Assembly: GCF_009741925.1 (NCBI RefSeq)
Contig: NZ_WPCC01000032.1
Coordinates: 1-35,181, forward strand
DNA length: 35,181 nt
Direction: 5' to 3'
Origin: Natronomonas sp. CBA1123
Lineage (GTDB): Archaea > Halobacteriota > Halobacteria > Halobacteriales > Haloarculaceae
The notes under the pieces were generated by a model. That model saw only the letters and a list, made by a program, of their open reading frames with translations. It was not told where the DNA came from and ran no database searches. Position 1 is the stretch's first letter; each line of letters begins with the position of its first letter. This document shows, in pieces, positions 7,827-15,729 of the stretch. Position numbers and translations under genes: made by a program.

Positions 7827-8579
7827 ATGGCAGTCCATTACCGACGCGAGGGGCCGGTCACCGTCGTCACGGTCGACCGTCCCGGACGGCGCAACGCCAT
7901 CGACAACGAAACTGCTGAAGCCCTCGGTGACGCGTGGGAGCGCTTCGAGGAGGACGACGACGCCCTCGTCGGCGTGTTGACCGGCAGCGAAGGGACGTTC
8001 TCCGCGGGGGCGGACCTCAAGGCGATGGACTTGGAGGACCGACCGGAGGGCTGGCTCGGGTTCACGCGGACGCGCGTCTCGAAGCCGACCATCGCGGCCA
8101 TCGAGGGCCACTGCGTCGCCGGCGGACTGGAGATGGCGCTGTGGTGTGACCTCCGTATTGCGAGCGAATCCGCCGTTTTCGGCTGTTTCGAGCGTCGTTT
8201 CGGCGTCCCGTTGGTCGACGGCGGCACCCAACGACTTCCCCACGTCGTCGGATTGGGCCGGGCCCTGGACATGATACTCACCGGTCGGGAGGTCGACCCC
8301 GAGACCGCTATGGAGTGGGGACTGGTCAATCGACTCGTCGACGAGGGCGAGGCGCTCGACGCCGCGGTCCGGTTGGGCGAAACCGTCGCGGAATTTCCAC
8401 AGGAAACGCTTCGGACGGACCGGGAAGCGGTTTACGACGGTCTCGGGTCGACGCTGGAACAAGGGCTGGCGGCCGAAGGCTGGCACGGGTCGCGCGCGCT
8501 CGACGTAGCCGAAGCCGGAGCCGACCGGTTTGCCGGCGGAGCGGGCCGCAGCGGCGAAGGCATCCCCGACGAGGAGTGA
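7827..8579 (+). CDS. Enoyl-CoA hydratase/isomerase family protein (crotonase)
   Basis: 250 residues with the crotonase fold. The oxyanion-hole segment is SAGADLKAMD, and CVAGGLEMALWCDLRIAS carries Glu102, matching Glu144 of rat enoyl-CoA hydratase. Glu122 in GCFERRFG matches Glu164, so both catalytic glutamates appear to be kept and hydratase activity is plausible. GGTQRLPHVVG and a C-terminal helical region follow. It probably acts on acyl-CoAs in fatty-acid or amino-acid degradation in the cytoplasm. The substrate cannot be assigned, and no acyl-CoA dehydrogenase or thiolase is adjacent. The ATG at 7827 is chosen because a TATA-like box sits just upstream and the extra N-terminal residues of the longer frame are unlike the family. 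Confidence 0.9.
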   Translation: MAVHYRREGPVTVVTVDRPGRRNAIDNETAEALGDAWERFEEDDDALVGVLTGSEGTFSAGADLKAMDLEDRPEGWLGFTRTRVSKPTIAAIEGHCVAGGLEMALWCDLRIASESAVFGCFERRFGVPLVDGGTQRLPHVVGLGRALDMILTGREVDPETAMEWGLVNRLVDEGEALDAAVRLGETVAEFPQETLRTDREAVYDGLGSTLEQGLAAEGWHGSRALDVAEAGADRFAGGAGRSGEGIPDEE

Positions 8580-8593
8580 CGCCCGGAATCGAA

Positions 8594-8623
8594 TGATAAA
8601 CCGCTATTCGAGATATAGAATCG
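8594..8623 (-). repeat. Intergenic 30-bp AT-rich element, copy B
   Basis: This inverted-orientation copy lies 47 bases before the next ATG (8671). It shares 23 of 30 positions with 664-693 and 22 of 30 with 7746-7775. Most mismatches to 664-693 are transitions. Function is inferred. Confidence 0.5.
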
Positions 8624-8670
8624 CGAATTCCGTTCGGCACCCTTTTGCCATCCGGGACGAATCTCCGTCC

Positions 8671-9474
8671 ATGTCTCAGGGAGCCCTCGACCGCGTGCGT
8701 CGCCCGGAGTACACCGGCGAGAATCGCTGTGTGCCGTGTACGGCGACGAACCTCCTCATCGCTGCGGTGGTGACGGCGGCGCTCGCGGTGCTGGTGCCGC
8801 CCGCAGCCCTCGTCTTCGCCGTCTTCGCCGTCGGGAGTATCTGGCTCCGCGGGTATCTCGTTCCCGGAACGCCCGAACTGACCAAGCGGTACTTTCCGGA
8901 GTGGCTGCTGGCGAAGTTCGACAAGGCGCCGACGGCCGACCGCGAGCCGATTTCGGCCGAGGATTTCGACCCCGAGACGGTGCTGCTCGAGTCGGGCGTC
9001 GTCGAGCCCTGCGAGGGAGACGACCTCTGTTTGACGGAGGACTTCGAGCGGGCGTGGCGACGCCACATCGACGCGATAGCCGACGACGACGCGCTCCGAG
9101 CCGAACTCGCCGAACAACTGGGACTCGATGCGGACGAAGTCACCTTCGAATCACACGGCAACGCCTACCTCGCTCGCAACGAGACGACTCGAATCGGCCA
9201 GTGGGAGTCCCGTTCGGCGCTGCTGGCCGACCTCGCCGCGGCGACGGAACTCCCCGAGTGGGTCGAGTGGGACCGGCTCGATTCCCGGGCACGGAGCCAG
9301 TTGCTCAGCGGGCTGCGGGTGTTCGTCGAAACCTGTCCGAGTTGCGGCGGCCTCGTCACCGCCGACACCGAAACCGTCGAATCCTGCTGTCGCTCCCACA
9401 CCGTCGTCGCAGTCGGCTGTGAGGATTGTGGCGACAGGCTGTTGGAAGTGCCGTACAACGAAGCCGCCGCCTGA
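8671..9474 (+). CDS. Membrane protein with cysteine pair and C-terminal zinc ribbon, unknown function
   Basis: 267 residues. A short N-terminal region carries RCVPC (Cys20, Cys23). One hydrophobic stretch, or two closely spaced ones, of alanine/valine covers about residues 25-57, followed by a soluble acidic domain. The C terminus has ETCPSCGG, a CC pair and GCEDCGD, a zinc-ribbon-like arrangement. The middle part includes residues resembling a small alpha/beta domain (about 150-220), but I recognise no named family. The ATG at 8671 follows a T-rich CCTTTTGCC at about -30; the frame is open upstream to 8530 but overlaps the crotonase gene. The Cys-rich ends suggest metal or redox binding at the membrane; this is inference. 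Confidence 0.75.
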   Translation: MSQGALDRVRRPEYTGENRCVPCTATNLLIAAVVTAALAVLVPPAALVFAVFAVGSIWLRGYLVPGTPELTKRYFPEWLLAKFDKAPTADREPISAEDFDPETVLLESGVVEPCEGDDLCLTEDFERAWRRHIDAIADDDALRAELAEQLGLDADEVTFESHGNAYLARNETTRIGQWESRSALLADLAAATELPEWVEWDRLDSRARSQLLSGLRVFVETCPSCGGLVTADTETVESCCRSHTVVAVGCEDCGDRLLEVPYNEAAA

Positions 9475-9478
9475 CCGC

Positions 9479-10558
9479 CTACTCCTCTTCGCGGAGCAGT
9501 CGGTCGACGATGACGTCCGGGTCGAACCGTTCGAGGTCCCCGTAGCCCTGTCCCGTCCCGAGGAAGAGAATCGGTTTCCCGGTGACGTGTGCGATAGAGA
9601 TTGCGGCACCACCCTGTGAGTCCGCGTCGGCTTTCGTGAGCACCGCACCGTCGATTTCGGCGGCGTCGTTGAACTCCCGGGCGCGGTTGGTCGCGTCCTG
9701 ACCGGCGACCGCCTCGTCGACGAACAGCGTCATGTCGGGGTCGACGACGCGGTCGATTTTCTCCAGTTGCGCCATCAGGTCGTTGGAGGTGTGCAGTCGG
9801 CCGGCCGTATCGCCCAACACCACGTCGATGTCGTGGGCTTCGGCGTACTCGACGGCGTCGTAGATGACCGCCGCCGGGTCCCCGCCCTGTTCGTGGGCGA
9901 TGAGCTTCCGGTCGAGGTTCTCGGCGTGTTCGCGAATCTGCTCGTTGGCCCCGGCGCGGTAGGTGTCGCCGTTGGCCATCACCGACGAGAGGCCGCGCGC
10001 TTCGAGCCACTCCGAGAGTTTGGCGATAGTCGTCGTCTTGCCGACGCCGTTGACGCCGGTGAAGACGATGACGACCGGTTTCTCGGCTTCGGCGAGACGG
10101 GCCTCGAAGTCGAACTGACCGACGCCGATGACATCGCGTAGGGCGTCGGCGATAGCTCGCTCGACGACCTGCTCGCCGGATTCGACCTGTTTGCGGGTTT
10201 CGCCGACCAACTGCTCGCGGATGCGGTCGGTGATTTCGCTGGCGACGCTCATCTCGACGTCGCCTTGCAGGAGTTCCAGTTCCAGCTGTTCGAGGGGTTC
10301 TTCGAGTTCCTCCTCGGTGATGATGGTCTTGCCGGTGGCCGCCAGCGCCGCCTTCTTGGCCAGTCCGGGGCCGTCGTCGTCGGCCTCCGTCGAGTCGCTC
10401 TCGGCGTCGGAATTACCCACGACGCCCGGCGTTTCGGATTCGGCGCCAGAATCGGCCTCAGCAGCCGCTTCTTCGGCGGCGTCGGCCTCTCCGTCTTCGG
10501 CCTCCTCTTCGACGTCGTCTTTGAAGCGGCCGAGTTTGTCCTTCAGTCCGTCGAACAT
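9479..10558 (-). CDS. ftsY: Signal recognition particle receptor FtsY
   Basis: 359 residues. FtsY is the membrane-associated SRP GTPase that receives ribosome-SRP complexes and delivers them to the Sec translocon. The first 70 residues are an acidic Glu/Asp/Ala-rich A domain. The helical N domain follows (about 75-150). The G domain has the P-loop GVNGVGKTT (about 168-176), NGDTYRAGA, the GDTAGRLH motif, the TKADAD specificity motif and GTGQGYGDL. It is the last gene of the rpl18ae-pfdA-ftsY group and starts six bases after the pfdA stop, so it is almost certainly co-transcribed. This gene order is conserved in many archaea. Confidence 0.97.
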   Translation of the reverse strand: MFDGLKDKLGRFKDDVEEEAEDGEADAAEEAAAEADSGAESETPGVVGNSDAESDSTEADDDGPGLAKKAALAATGKTIITEEELEEPLEQLELELLQGDVEMSVASEITDRIREQLVGETRKQVESGEQVVERAIADALRDVIGVGQFDFEARLAEAEKPVVIVFTGVNGVGKTTTIAKLSEWLEARGLSSVMANGDTYRAGANEQIREHAENLDRKLIAHEQGGDPAAVIYDAVEYAEAHDIDVVLGDTAGRLHTSNDLMAQLEKIDRVVDPDMTLFVDEAVAGQDATNRAREFNDAAEIDGAVLTKADADSQGGAAISIAHVTGKPILFLGTGQGYGDLERFDPDVIVDRLLREEE

Positions 10559-10564
10559 GTGGCC

Positions 10565-11026
10565 TTACTCGTCGTCCTGCTGGGACATCTGCTGCTGCAT
10601 CTGCTGCATCTGCTGTTGCTGCATCTGCTGGGCGCGCTCTTCGAGGTCTTCGGATTCGGACTCGACCTCCTCGATTTCCGCTTCGAGTTCCTCGATGCGC
10701 TCGTCGAGGGTGTCTTTCTTCCGTTCGAGGGACTCGACTGCGCCCTCGCTGTCGCGTTCGGCCGCGTAGCCGCCGCCGAGGCTGACGACGATTTCGTCGA
10801 TGTCGGCGATTTCGGCACGGACGTAGGCACCGCCGCCGAGCGGGACCTGCACCGTCGAGTCGCTGTCGAGCGTCTCGATGGCCTCGATGGCTTCGTCGAT
10901 TTCGGACTGCTCGTCGCGGACGTCCTGAATTTCGGCCTCGATTGCCTCTTTCTCCTCTTCGAGCGCCTGTAGCTGCTGTTGGAGCTGCTGCATCGCGCCG
11001 CCGCCACCGCCACCACCGAGGCTCAT
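10565..11026 (-). CDS. pfdA: Prefoldin alpha subunit
   Basis: 153 residues. Prefoldin is a hexameric (two alpha, four beta) chaperone that holds unfolded chains for the thermosome. Two long heptad-patterned coiled-coil arms (about 12-50 and 100-153) flank a central beta-hairpin region with VQVPLGGGAYVRAEI and a second LGGGYAAER segment, the alpha-subunit pattern. Both ends are rich in glutamine: QQLQQQLQ at the N terminus and repeated MQQQ units at the C terminus. A run of glycines follows the first residues. Its start overlaps the stop of rpl18ae by four bases (ATGA). Confidence 0.95.
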   Translation of the reverse strand: MSLGGGGGGGAMQQLQQQLQALEEEKEAIEAEIQDVRDEQSEIDEAIEAIETLDSDSTVQVPLGGGAYVRAEIADIDEIVVSLGGGYAAERDSEGAVESLERKKDTLDERIEELEAEIEEVESESEDLEERAQQMQQQQMQQMQQQMSQQDDE

Positions 11027-11196
11027 GCCGACACCTCGTCGATGGAAATCTGGGTGCGCTTCAGACCGTGCTGGGAGCCGAACTGGGTGTACACGTGCTC
11101 GACCGCGACGTTTTCGTTCGGCGCATCCAGCGTCTTCTCGAAGGCCTGCTCGCCGAATCGAGCAGGGAACGTTCCCGTGACAGTAAACTCACTCAT
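11023..11196 (-). CDS. rpl18a: 50S ribosomal protein L18Ae (LX)
   Basis: 57 residues starting MSEFTVTGTFPARFG, the standard archaeal LX/L18Ae protein of the large subunit. The ATG at 11196 is the correct start; the longer frame upstream to 11325 lies in the promoter region shared with the DUF4013 gene. KTLDAPNENVAVEHVYTQFG and KRTQISIDEV match the family. Its stop overlaps the pfdA start by four bases. A TATA-like GATACTT at about 11224-11230 suggests this half of the operon has its own promoter. Confidence 0.93.
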   Translation of the reverse strand: MSEFTVTGTFPARFGEQAFEKTLDAPNENVAVEHVYTQFGSQHGLKRTQISIDEVSA

Positions 11197-11346
11197 ACTA
11201 CTGGATACGACGCGCGAGCGGGAAGTATCTTCCTCATCTTCCCTCCGAGTGTTCGATGGCGAAAACCGACAAAACGGTTCGCCGTCCTGCGGTCGGCCAC
11301 TCGAAACCACCCGAACGGTTAACATCGTCGTCCGACAGTGTCACCC

Positions 11347-12273
11347 ATGCCATACTGCCAACAGTGCGACAAAACCGTCGACGACGGGCGGTACTGCCCC
11401 GATTGTGGGTCGGAACTCGTCCAGCCGTCGGCGGACCGCAACCAGTGGGGAACGGAGCGAGAGACGGGTAGCGGCGCCGACGCCTCCGGGTGGGGCGAAC
11501 CGGCCGAAACACCCGACAGTCATTCGGAATCGCAAACTGCACGGCCGACCGGAGACACCGACGAGGGGGAGGATTACTTCCAGAAGGGTCCGTTAGGGTT
11601 CTCGCTCACGTACCCCATCGCCGACGGTTGGGAACAGATGCTGATAAGCGCCGGACTGCTGTTCCTTGCGGGGTTGGTCATCTTTCCGTTCGTGTTCGTC
11701 TACGGCTACGCCTACCGACTCGGGCGGGCGGCCATCCGGGGCGACCATCGGCCACCTGAGTACGGCGACTGGGGCGGACTGTTCGTCGACGGCTTACTGA
11801 TTTCGGTCGTCGGGATACCGGTGTTCATCGCGATGCTCATCGCAATCGCGGTTCCCGTCGGTCTGTCGACCGCCCTCGATGCGCCGTCGGTGATGCTGCT
11901 GGCGATACCGCTGTATCTGGCGACGCTGTACGTCGGCGGCGGCGTCCTGCCGACGTTCATGGCGACCGGAAGCGTCACCCGAACCTACAGCGGCCTCCGG
12001 TTTCTGGAGTTCGTCAAGACGACGAACTACCTGAAGGCACTCCTCTTCGGCTTCCTCGCGACGTTCGGAATCACCCTCGCGATGATGTTGGTGTTCCTCG
12101 TCCTGCTCATCACCGTCGTCGGGATTCTGCTCGCGTTCCCGCTTCTCATCATTGTCCAGCCGTTCGTCGTCTTCATCCCGTTTTTGCTGTTCGCGTATTT
12201 CTACCGGGAGTCGATGCTGGAAGGCGTCGTGCCGGAACTGGAAAACGAGTCGACGCTCGGGTCGGAGTTCTGA
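11347..12273 (+). CDS. DUF4013 membrane protein with N-terminal zinc ribbon
   Basis: 308 residues. The N terminus is a zinc ribbon, with Cys4, Cys7, Cys17 and Cys20 in the pattern CxxC-x9-CPDC, followed by a disordered acidic linker to about residue 85. The rest is a DUF4013 domain with GYAYRLGRAAIRGD after the first helix and five or six hydrophobic helices (about 98-300). The ATG at 11347 is preferred because it starts at the zinc ribbon; a GTG at 11338 is in frame. The TTAACA at about 11319 may be its TATA box. It lies on the opposite strand inside the otherwise continuous ribosomal/SRP operon. Function is unknown. Confidence 0.85.
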   Translation: MPYCQQCDKTVDDGRYCPDCGSELVQPSADRNQWGTERETGSGADASGWGEPAETPDSHSESQTARPTGDTDEGEDYFQKGPLGFSLTYPIADGWEQMLISAGLLFLAGLVIFPFVFVYGYAYRLGRAAIRGDHRPPEYGDWGGLFVDGLLISVVGIPVFIAMLIAIAVPVGLSTALDAPSVMLLAIPLYLATLYVGGGVLPTFMATGSVTRTYSGLRFLEFVKTTNYLKALLFGFLATFGITLAMMLVFLVLLITVVGILLAFPLLIIVQPFVVFIPFLLFAYFYRESMLEGVVPELENESTLGSEF

Positions 12274-12282
12274 ATCCCGGCG

Positions 12283-12948
12283 TCAGTCGATAAAGCCGAG
12301 GGCGTCGTCGATGCGGCCCAACTCCGGTCCGGTCGTGTCCTCGCCGACGATGTAGCCGGAGGAGTTGGCGATGAGGCCCGACCCGACCAGCGGTCCGCCG
12401 TAGTTGACCGTCCCGATGTCGGCGTAGACGCCGAAGACGTCCTCTAGAGCATCGAGTTCCTCGTCGGTGGTCTTCGGGTGACACAGCACGCCCTCGTTGG
12501 TGACGACGGCGGCGGTACCGACCGTTCGCACGTCCGCGAGCATCCCGCGTTCGACCGGCACGTCGAGGGCGTCCTCGACGGCCCGTATGGCCTTCCGCGA
12601 GAGGTCCGGATGGACGTAGGCGCCCGTATCGTTCGCCAACACGACGTTGCCGGCGGCGTTGATGCGGCCCGGGAGTTCGACGACAGGGAGGTCCGTCGCC
12701 TCCTCGATGCGGTCGCACTCGCGGTCGGTGGCCCGCTGGCTGACGAGCAGGCCGTTCTCGTTGCCGACGGCGAGGGCGCCGACCGTCGAGGAGCCGGCGA
12801 CGGTCGTCGGGACGGCGGGAACGTCGAGTTCGTCCTCGAAGTCCTCGCGTAGCGACTCCTCGAGGTCTGGACGAACGAGCAGACAGTCGTCCGTGGCCCG
12901 CGCGAAGACGCCGACGTAGGAAGAGCCGGAGAGGGCCGCGCGGAGCAC
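12283..12948 (-). CDS. eif6: Translation initiation factor aIF6
   Basis: 221 residues, the normal length. aIF6 binds the large ribosomal subunit and prevents early joining with the small subunit. The five-fold repeated fold is visible as recurring blocks such as [25 protein letters not shown] and NSSGYIVGE. It uses a GTG start at 12948, one base after the stop of rpl31e. Its stop lies only nine bases from the end of the convergent DUF4013 gene. Confidence 0.95.
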   Translation of the reverse strand: MLRAALSGSSYVGVFARATDDCLLVRPDLEESLREDFEDELDVPAVPTTVAGSSTVGALAVGNENGLLVSQRATDRECDRIEEATDLPVVELPGRINAAGNVVLANDTGAYVHPDLSRKAIRAVEDALDVPVERGMLADVRTVGTAAVVTNEGVLCHPKTTDEELDALEDVFGVYADIGTVNYGGPLVGSGLIANSSGYIVGEDTTGPELGRIDDALGFID

Positions 12949-12949
12949 G

Positions 12950-13222
12950 TTATGCGGTTTCGGCTTCCACGACGGCCTCGCCCTCTTCCTCGAAGCGGGC
13001 GGCCCGGACGCGGACTTTCTTCGGCGGTTTCGAGCGGCCGCGCGACCAGATTTCCTCGTTGATGGAGGGGTCCAGACGGACGGCGTCTTCCTCGACGTTG
13101 AAGTGCTGTGCGAGATGCGAGCGAACGAGGCTCATCGCCTTATCTGCGCGCTGGCCCTTCGACTCCGCGAGGATGTCTCGGAGCGGGACCGTCATGACGC
13201 GCTCGTCGAATTCGGCGCTCAT
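12950..13222 (-). CDS. rpl31e: 50S ribosomal protein L31e
   Basis: 90 residues of the archaeal/eukaryotic L31e family. Typical features are the [10 protein letters not shown] opening, [10 protein letters not shown]-like helix, [27 protein letters not shown] and [11 protein letters not shown] segments. The start overlaps the stop of rpl39e by four bases (ATGA), and the stop is one base before the aIF6 start, so the three genes form one tight translational unit. Confidence 0.96.
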   Translation of the reverse strand: MSAEFDERVMTVPLRDILAESKGQRADKAMSLVRSHLAQHFNVEEDAVRLDPSINEEIWSRGRSKPPKKVRVRAARFEEEGEAVVEAETA

Positions 13223-13371
13223 TCGTCCGTGTCACTCCGACGCCAGTTGCGGCGCTTGTGGTTGCGCAGCGTGTCGCGGTCGGTCTTCATGATGACCCAC
13301 GCGGGGACGCGGCTGTTCTGGTTCTCCAGTTTGGCCAGCCGCTTCTTTTTCGCCTTCGACTTCTTGCTCAT
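13219..13371 (-). CDS. rpl39e: 50S ribosomal protein L39e
   Basis: A 50-residue, very basic protein starting [19 protein letters not shown] and continuing [12 protein letters not shown] to a C-terminal [12 protein letters not shown]. This is archaeal L39e, which lines the ribosomal exit tunnel. It is the first gene of the operon, overlapping rpl31e by four bases. It is strikingly basic for a halophile protein, as normal for this family. It is short enough to be missed by length cut-offs. Confidence 0.95.
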   Translation of the reverse strand: MSKKSKAKKKRLAKLENQNSRVPAWVIMKTDRDTLRNHKRRNWRRSDTDE

Positions 13372-13396
13372 AGTGTCGCTGTGTTCCCTCGCGGTG

Positions 13397-13402
13397 TTTA
13401 AA
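13397..13402 (-). promoter_or_regulatory. TATA box of the rpl39e operon
   Basis: On the minus strand GAATTTAAAC sits 25-30 bases before the rpl39e ATG, with a purine-rich AAGGAACAA just upstream resembling a BRE. This is the clearest promoter in the region. Confidence 0.6.
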
Positions 13403-13409
13403 TTCTTGT

Positions 13410-13655
13410 TCCTTTGAGTGCGAGGCCTCGAACGTCGTGAGAGGCCTCGGAAAGACGAACGGCGAACGTAGTGAGCCGTGAGTTGGGCGCGAGGCGCCGA
13501 GCGAAGCGAGGGGCCTCGTACCGGAACGGTGAGCGAAGCGAACCGTGGAGGCTGCGAGGACGACCGAAAGGGGTTCGCGTGTCGTCACTCGCGTCGCTCG
13601 TTCCTCCCGCTCACCTTTTGGAGACCCCTCCCTTCGGTCGGTGCCTCCCAAACGG
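13410..13655. repeat. GC-rich spacer with repeated GAGCGAAGCGA-type palindromic words
   Basis: No gene is supported here. The spacer between rpl39e and thpR is built from degenerate units such as GAGCGAAGCGAG, GTGAGCGAAGCGAACC, GAACGTAGTGAGC and CGAGGCGCCGAG, with complementary words CTCGCGTCGCTCG further along. Several open frames cross it, but they reflect this composition rather than proteins. Similar low-complexity words are common between haloarchaeal genes. The 12-base CGAGGCGCCGAG at 13490-13501 recurs at 22867-22878. Confidence 0.5.
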
Positions 13656-14213
13656 TCACAGCGGAAACCGTTCGAGGGTCTCGTATTCGGGTCCCTCCGG
13701 CGTCAGCGTACTCTCGGTGAGCCGCAGCTCCTCGACGTGGAGCGTCCCGGCCTCGGGGTAGGTTTCCTCGACGGCCTTCTGGACAGTCTCCTTTGCGGCG
13801 GCGTGGTCCATCCGTGCCAGCGTGACGTGTGGAGTGAACTCGTGGGATTCGGCGTCGTAGCCGAGTGCGGTCGTTTCGGCCTCCAAGGCCTCGTGGAGCG
13901 CCGTGAGTTCGGCGCGTCCGTTTTCGACGCCGAGCCAGACGACGCTGATGTACTCCAGTGACGGGAAGACGCCCAACCCCTCGAATCGAGCGTCGAACGG
14001 ACCCACGTCGGCCGTTTCGACGGCCGTCTCGATGGCAGCCGACAGCGCATCGAGGTCGTGACCGGCGTCGGGACCGTCTCCGAGGAACTTCATCGTGACG
14101 TGGGCGCTCTCGGGGTCGGTTGGGTTCAACCCCGGGAGGTCGGCGAACGGTGCCTGAGCCTCGGCGACCCCCTCGCCGAGACCGTCGAGGTCGACACTCA
14201 CGAACAGGCGCAT
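13656..14213 (-). CDS. thpR: RNA 2',3'-cyclic phosphodiesterase (LigT/ThpR)
   Basis: 185 residues of the 2H phosphoesterase superfamily, which hydrolyses RNA 2',3'-cyclic phosphates to 2'-phosphates. The two catalytic HxT motifs are HVTMKFLG (His38) and HVTLARM (His129). The N-terminal MRLFVSVDLD strand is typical. The distance between the motifs and the total length fit the family. A T-rich CGGTTTTTGCC on the minus strand (about 14236-14246) precedes the ATG by about 25 bases. The gene ends at the edge of the GC-rich repeat spacer. Confidence 0.92.
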   Translation of the reverse strand: MRLFVSVDLDGLGEGVAEAQAPFADLPGLNPTDPESAHVTMKFLGDGPDAGHDLDALSAAIETAVETADVGPFDARFEGLGVFPSLEYISVVWLGVENGRAELTALHEALEAETTALGYDAESHEFTPHVTLARMDHAAAKETVQKAVEETYPEAGTLHVEELRLTESTLTPEGPEYETLERFPL

Positions 14214-14350
14214 ACTGAAACTAGGGACCGAACGGGCAAAAACCGAGGGGTGAGCGTCGGGAAAATCGACCGCCGATGGCCGGTCGTATGGGCGGTTCAG
14301 GCGCTGCCCGCTATGTTTCGAACAGTATCACTGACATAAAGAAAGGCATT

Positions 14351-14367
14351 GATTTCGTTTATCGAAA
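14351..14367 (+). promoter_or_regulatory. Inverted repeat TTTCG-N5-CGAAA upstream of cetZ
   Basis: TTTCG (14353-14357) and CGAAA (14363-14367) are perfect arms around TTTAT. The 16 bases from 14351 match 665-680 upstream of hemC at 15 positions. It sits just ahead of the AT-rich probable cetZ promoter, so an operator is possible. Confidence 0.45.
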
Positions 14368-14378
14368 CCGAATTTACA

Positions 14379-14388
14379 TTAAATAAAA
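14379..14388 (+). promoter_or_regulatory. TATA-like element of cetZ
   Basis: TTAAATAAAA is the strongest AT-rich box in the 264-base gap before cetZ. It lies about 90 bases before the ATG, which implies a leader of roughly 65 bases. Unlike most neighbours, the gene also has a purine-rich GGGGGG (14463-14468) nine bases before the start, consistent with a leadered, Shine-Dalgarno-type start. Confidence 0.45.
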
Positions 14389-14477
14389 TCCGACCTGAAA
14401 GCGTGTTCACAGATGACGAACCACTACCGAACAGCCAGCGGAACCATGCAGTCGACGTCGAGGGGGGGTATAGCGAC

Positions 14478-15658
14478 ATGAAACTCGCAGTAATCGGGTT
14501 CGGACAGGCGGGAGGGAAGGTGCTCGACCGGCTGCTCGAGTACGACCTCGAACGGGGGACAGGGGTCGTCAGCCACGCCATCGCGGTGAATTCGGCGAAG
14601 ACCGACCTCATGAGTCTCGAGTGTGTCCCGGAGGAAAACCGCGTGCTCATCGGGCAGACCGTCGTCGACGGCCACGGTGCAGGTACCGAACCGTCACTGG
14701 GCCGGCAGTGTGCGGAGGCGGACCTCCAGCGGATACAGACCGCCCTCGACGGTGCCACGAGCGAGGTCGATGCGTTCCTCGTCGTTGCGGGACTTGGTGG
14801 CGGAACCGGCAGCGGTGGCAGTCCGGTGTTGGCCGACCACCTCCGTGAGATTTACGCCAAGCCAGTGTACGGACTCGGCATCCTGCCGGCCGAAAGCGAG
14901 GGGGGTATCTACAACCGCAACGCTGCGGACTCCCTCGAGCGGTTCGTCGACAGCGTCGACAACCTCCTGTTGTTCGACAACGACGCGTTCAAAGCCACCG
15001 GCGAGAGCCTCGCGGAGGGGTACACCGCCATCAACGACGAAATCGTCACCCGCTTCGGGTCGCTGTTCTCGGCGGGAGAACTCGACGCCCTCGGCGACAC
15101 CATCGCCGAATCGGTCGTCGACGCCTCCGAAATCATCAACACACTCGGGGACCGCGGCATCACGAGCGTCGCTACGCCGAGGAGGAATTGGCCGAAGAAC
15201 CGGCGGGACTGCTCGACCGGCTGAAAGCCGACGACGAGGAAATCGCCTCCGAAGGCGACGCGGCGGGGCGAATCACCTCGCTGGTCCGTCGAGCGACGCT
15301 CGGGAAACTCACGGTTCCCTGCGGCCTCGAGAGCACCAAGCGGGCGTTGCTCGTGGTTTCGGGGCCGCCGGAACAGCTCAACCGAAACGGCATCGAGGAG
15401 GCCCGCAGCTGGCTCGAAGAGCGGACCGGCTGTCTGGAGGTTCGGACCGGCGACTACCCGCGTCCGGACGCCGACAGCGTGGCCGCAGTCGTCGTGTTCT
15501 CGGGCGTGACCGACATCCCCCGAATCGACGACGTCCAGGCCGAGGCGATACGGACCGAGGAGTTCATCTGGAACACGGAGCGAGAGGGAACCGAAGACGA
15601 ACTCGAAGAGCTCGTCAGCTACGACAACGAGTCGAAGTCCTCGGCACTGCTGGATTGA
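14478..15658 (+). pseudogene. cetZ: CetZ tubulin-like protein, interrupted by a -1 frameshift
   Basis: CetZ proteins are archaeal FtsZ/tubulin-superfamily GTPases that control cell shape. The 5' part (14478 to about 15171) encodes MKLAVIGFGQAGGKV, AIAVNSAKTDL, the tubulin signature GLGGGTGSGGSPV (about residues 110-122), NNLLLFDND-like LLLFDNDAFKATG, and ESVVDASEIINTLGDRGITSV. There the frame breaks. The protein continues in another frame as YAEEELAEEPAGLLDRLK and on to LVSYDNESKSSALLD. Adding one G at about 15171 (GTCGGCTAC instead of GTCGCTAC) restores a 393-residue protein, the normal CetZ length. The 1181-base span equals 394 codons minus one base. Either the gene is truly broken or one base was lost in sequencing. 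Codon use is unchanged on both sides, so any mutation is recent. The paralogue number is not assigned. Confidence 0.9.
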
Positions 15659-15729
15659 GCGTTTGGCCGGCCGAGCACCGGCATCGCTGGCCCGTAGGCC
15701 TTAACCGCGCTCGCGGCCAACTCCCGGGC

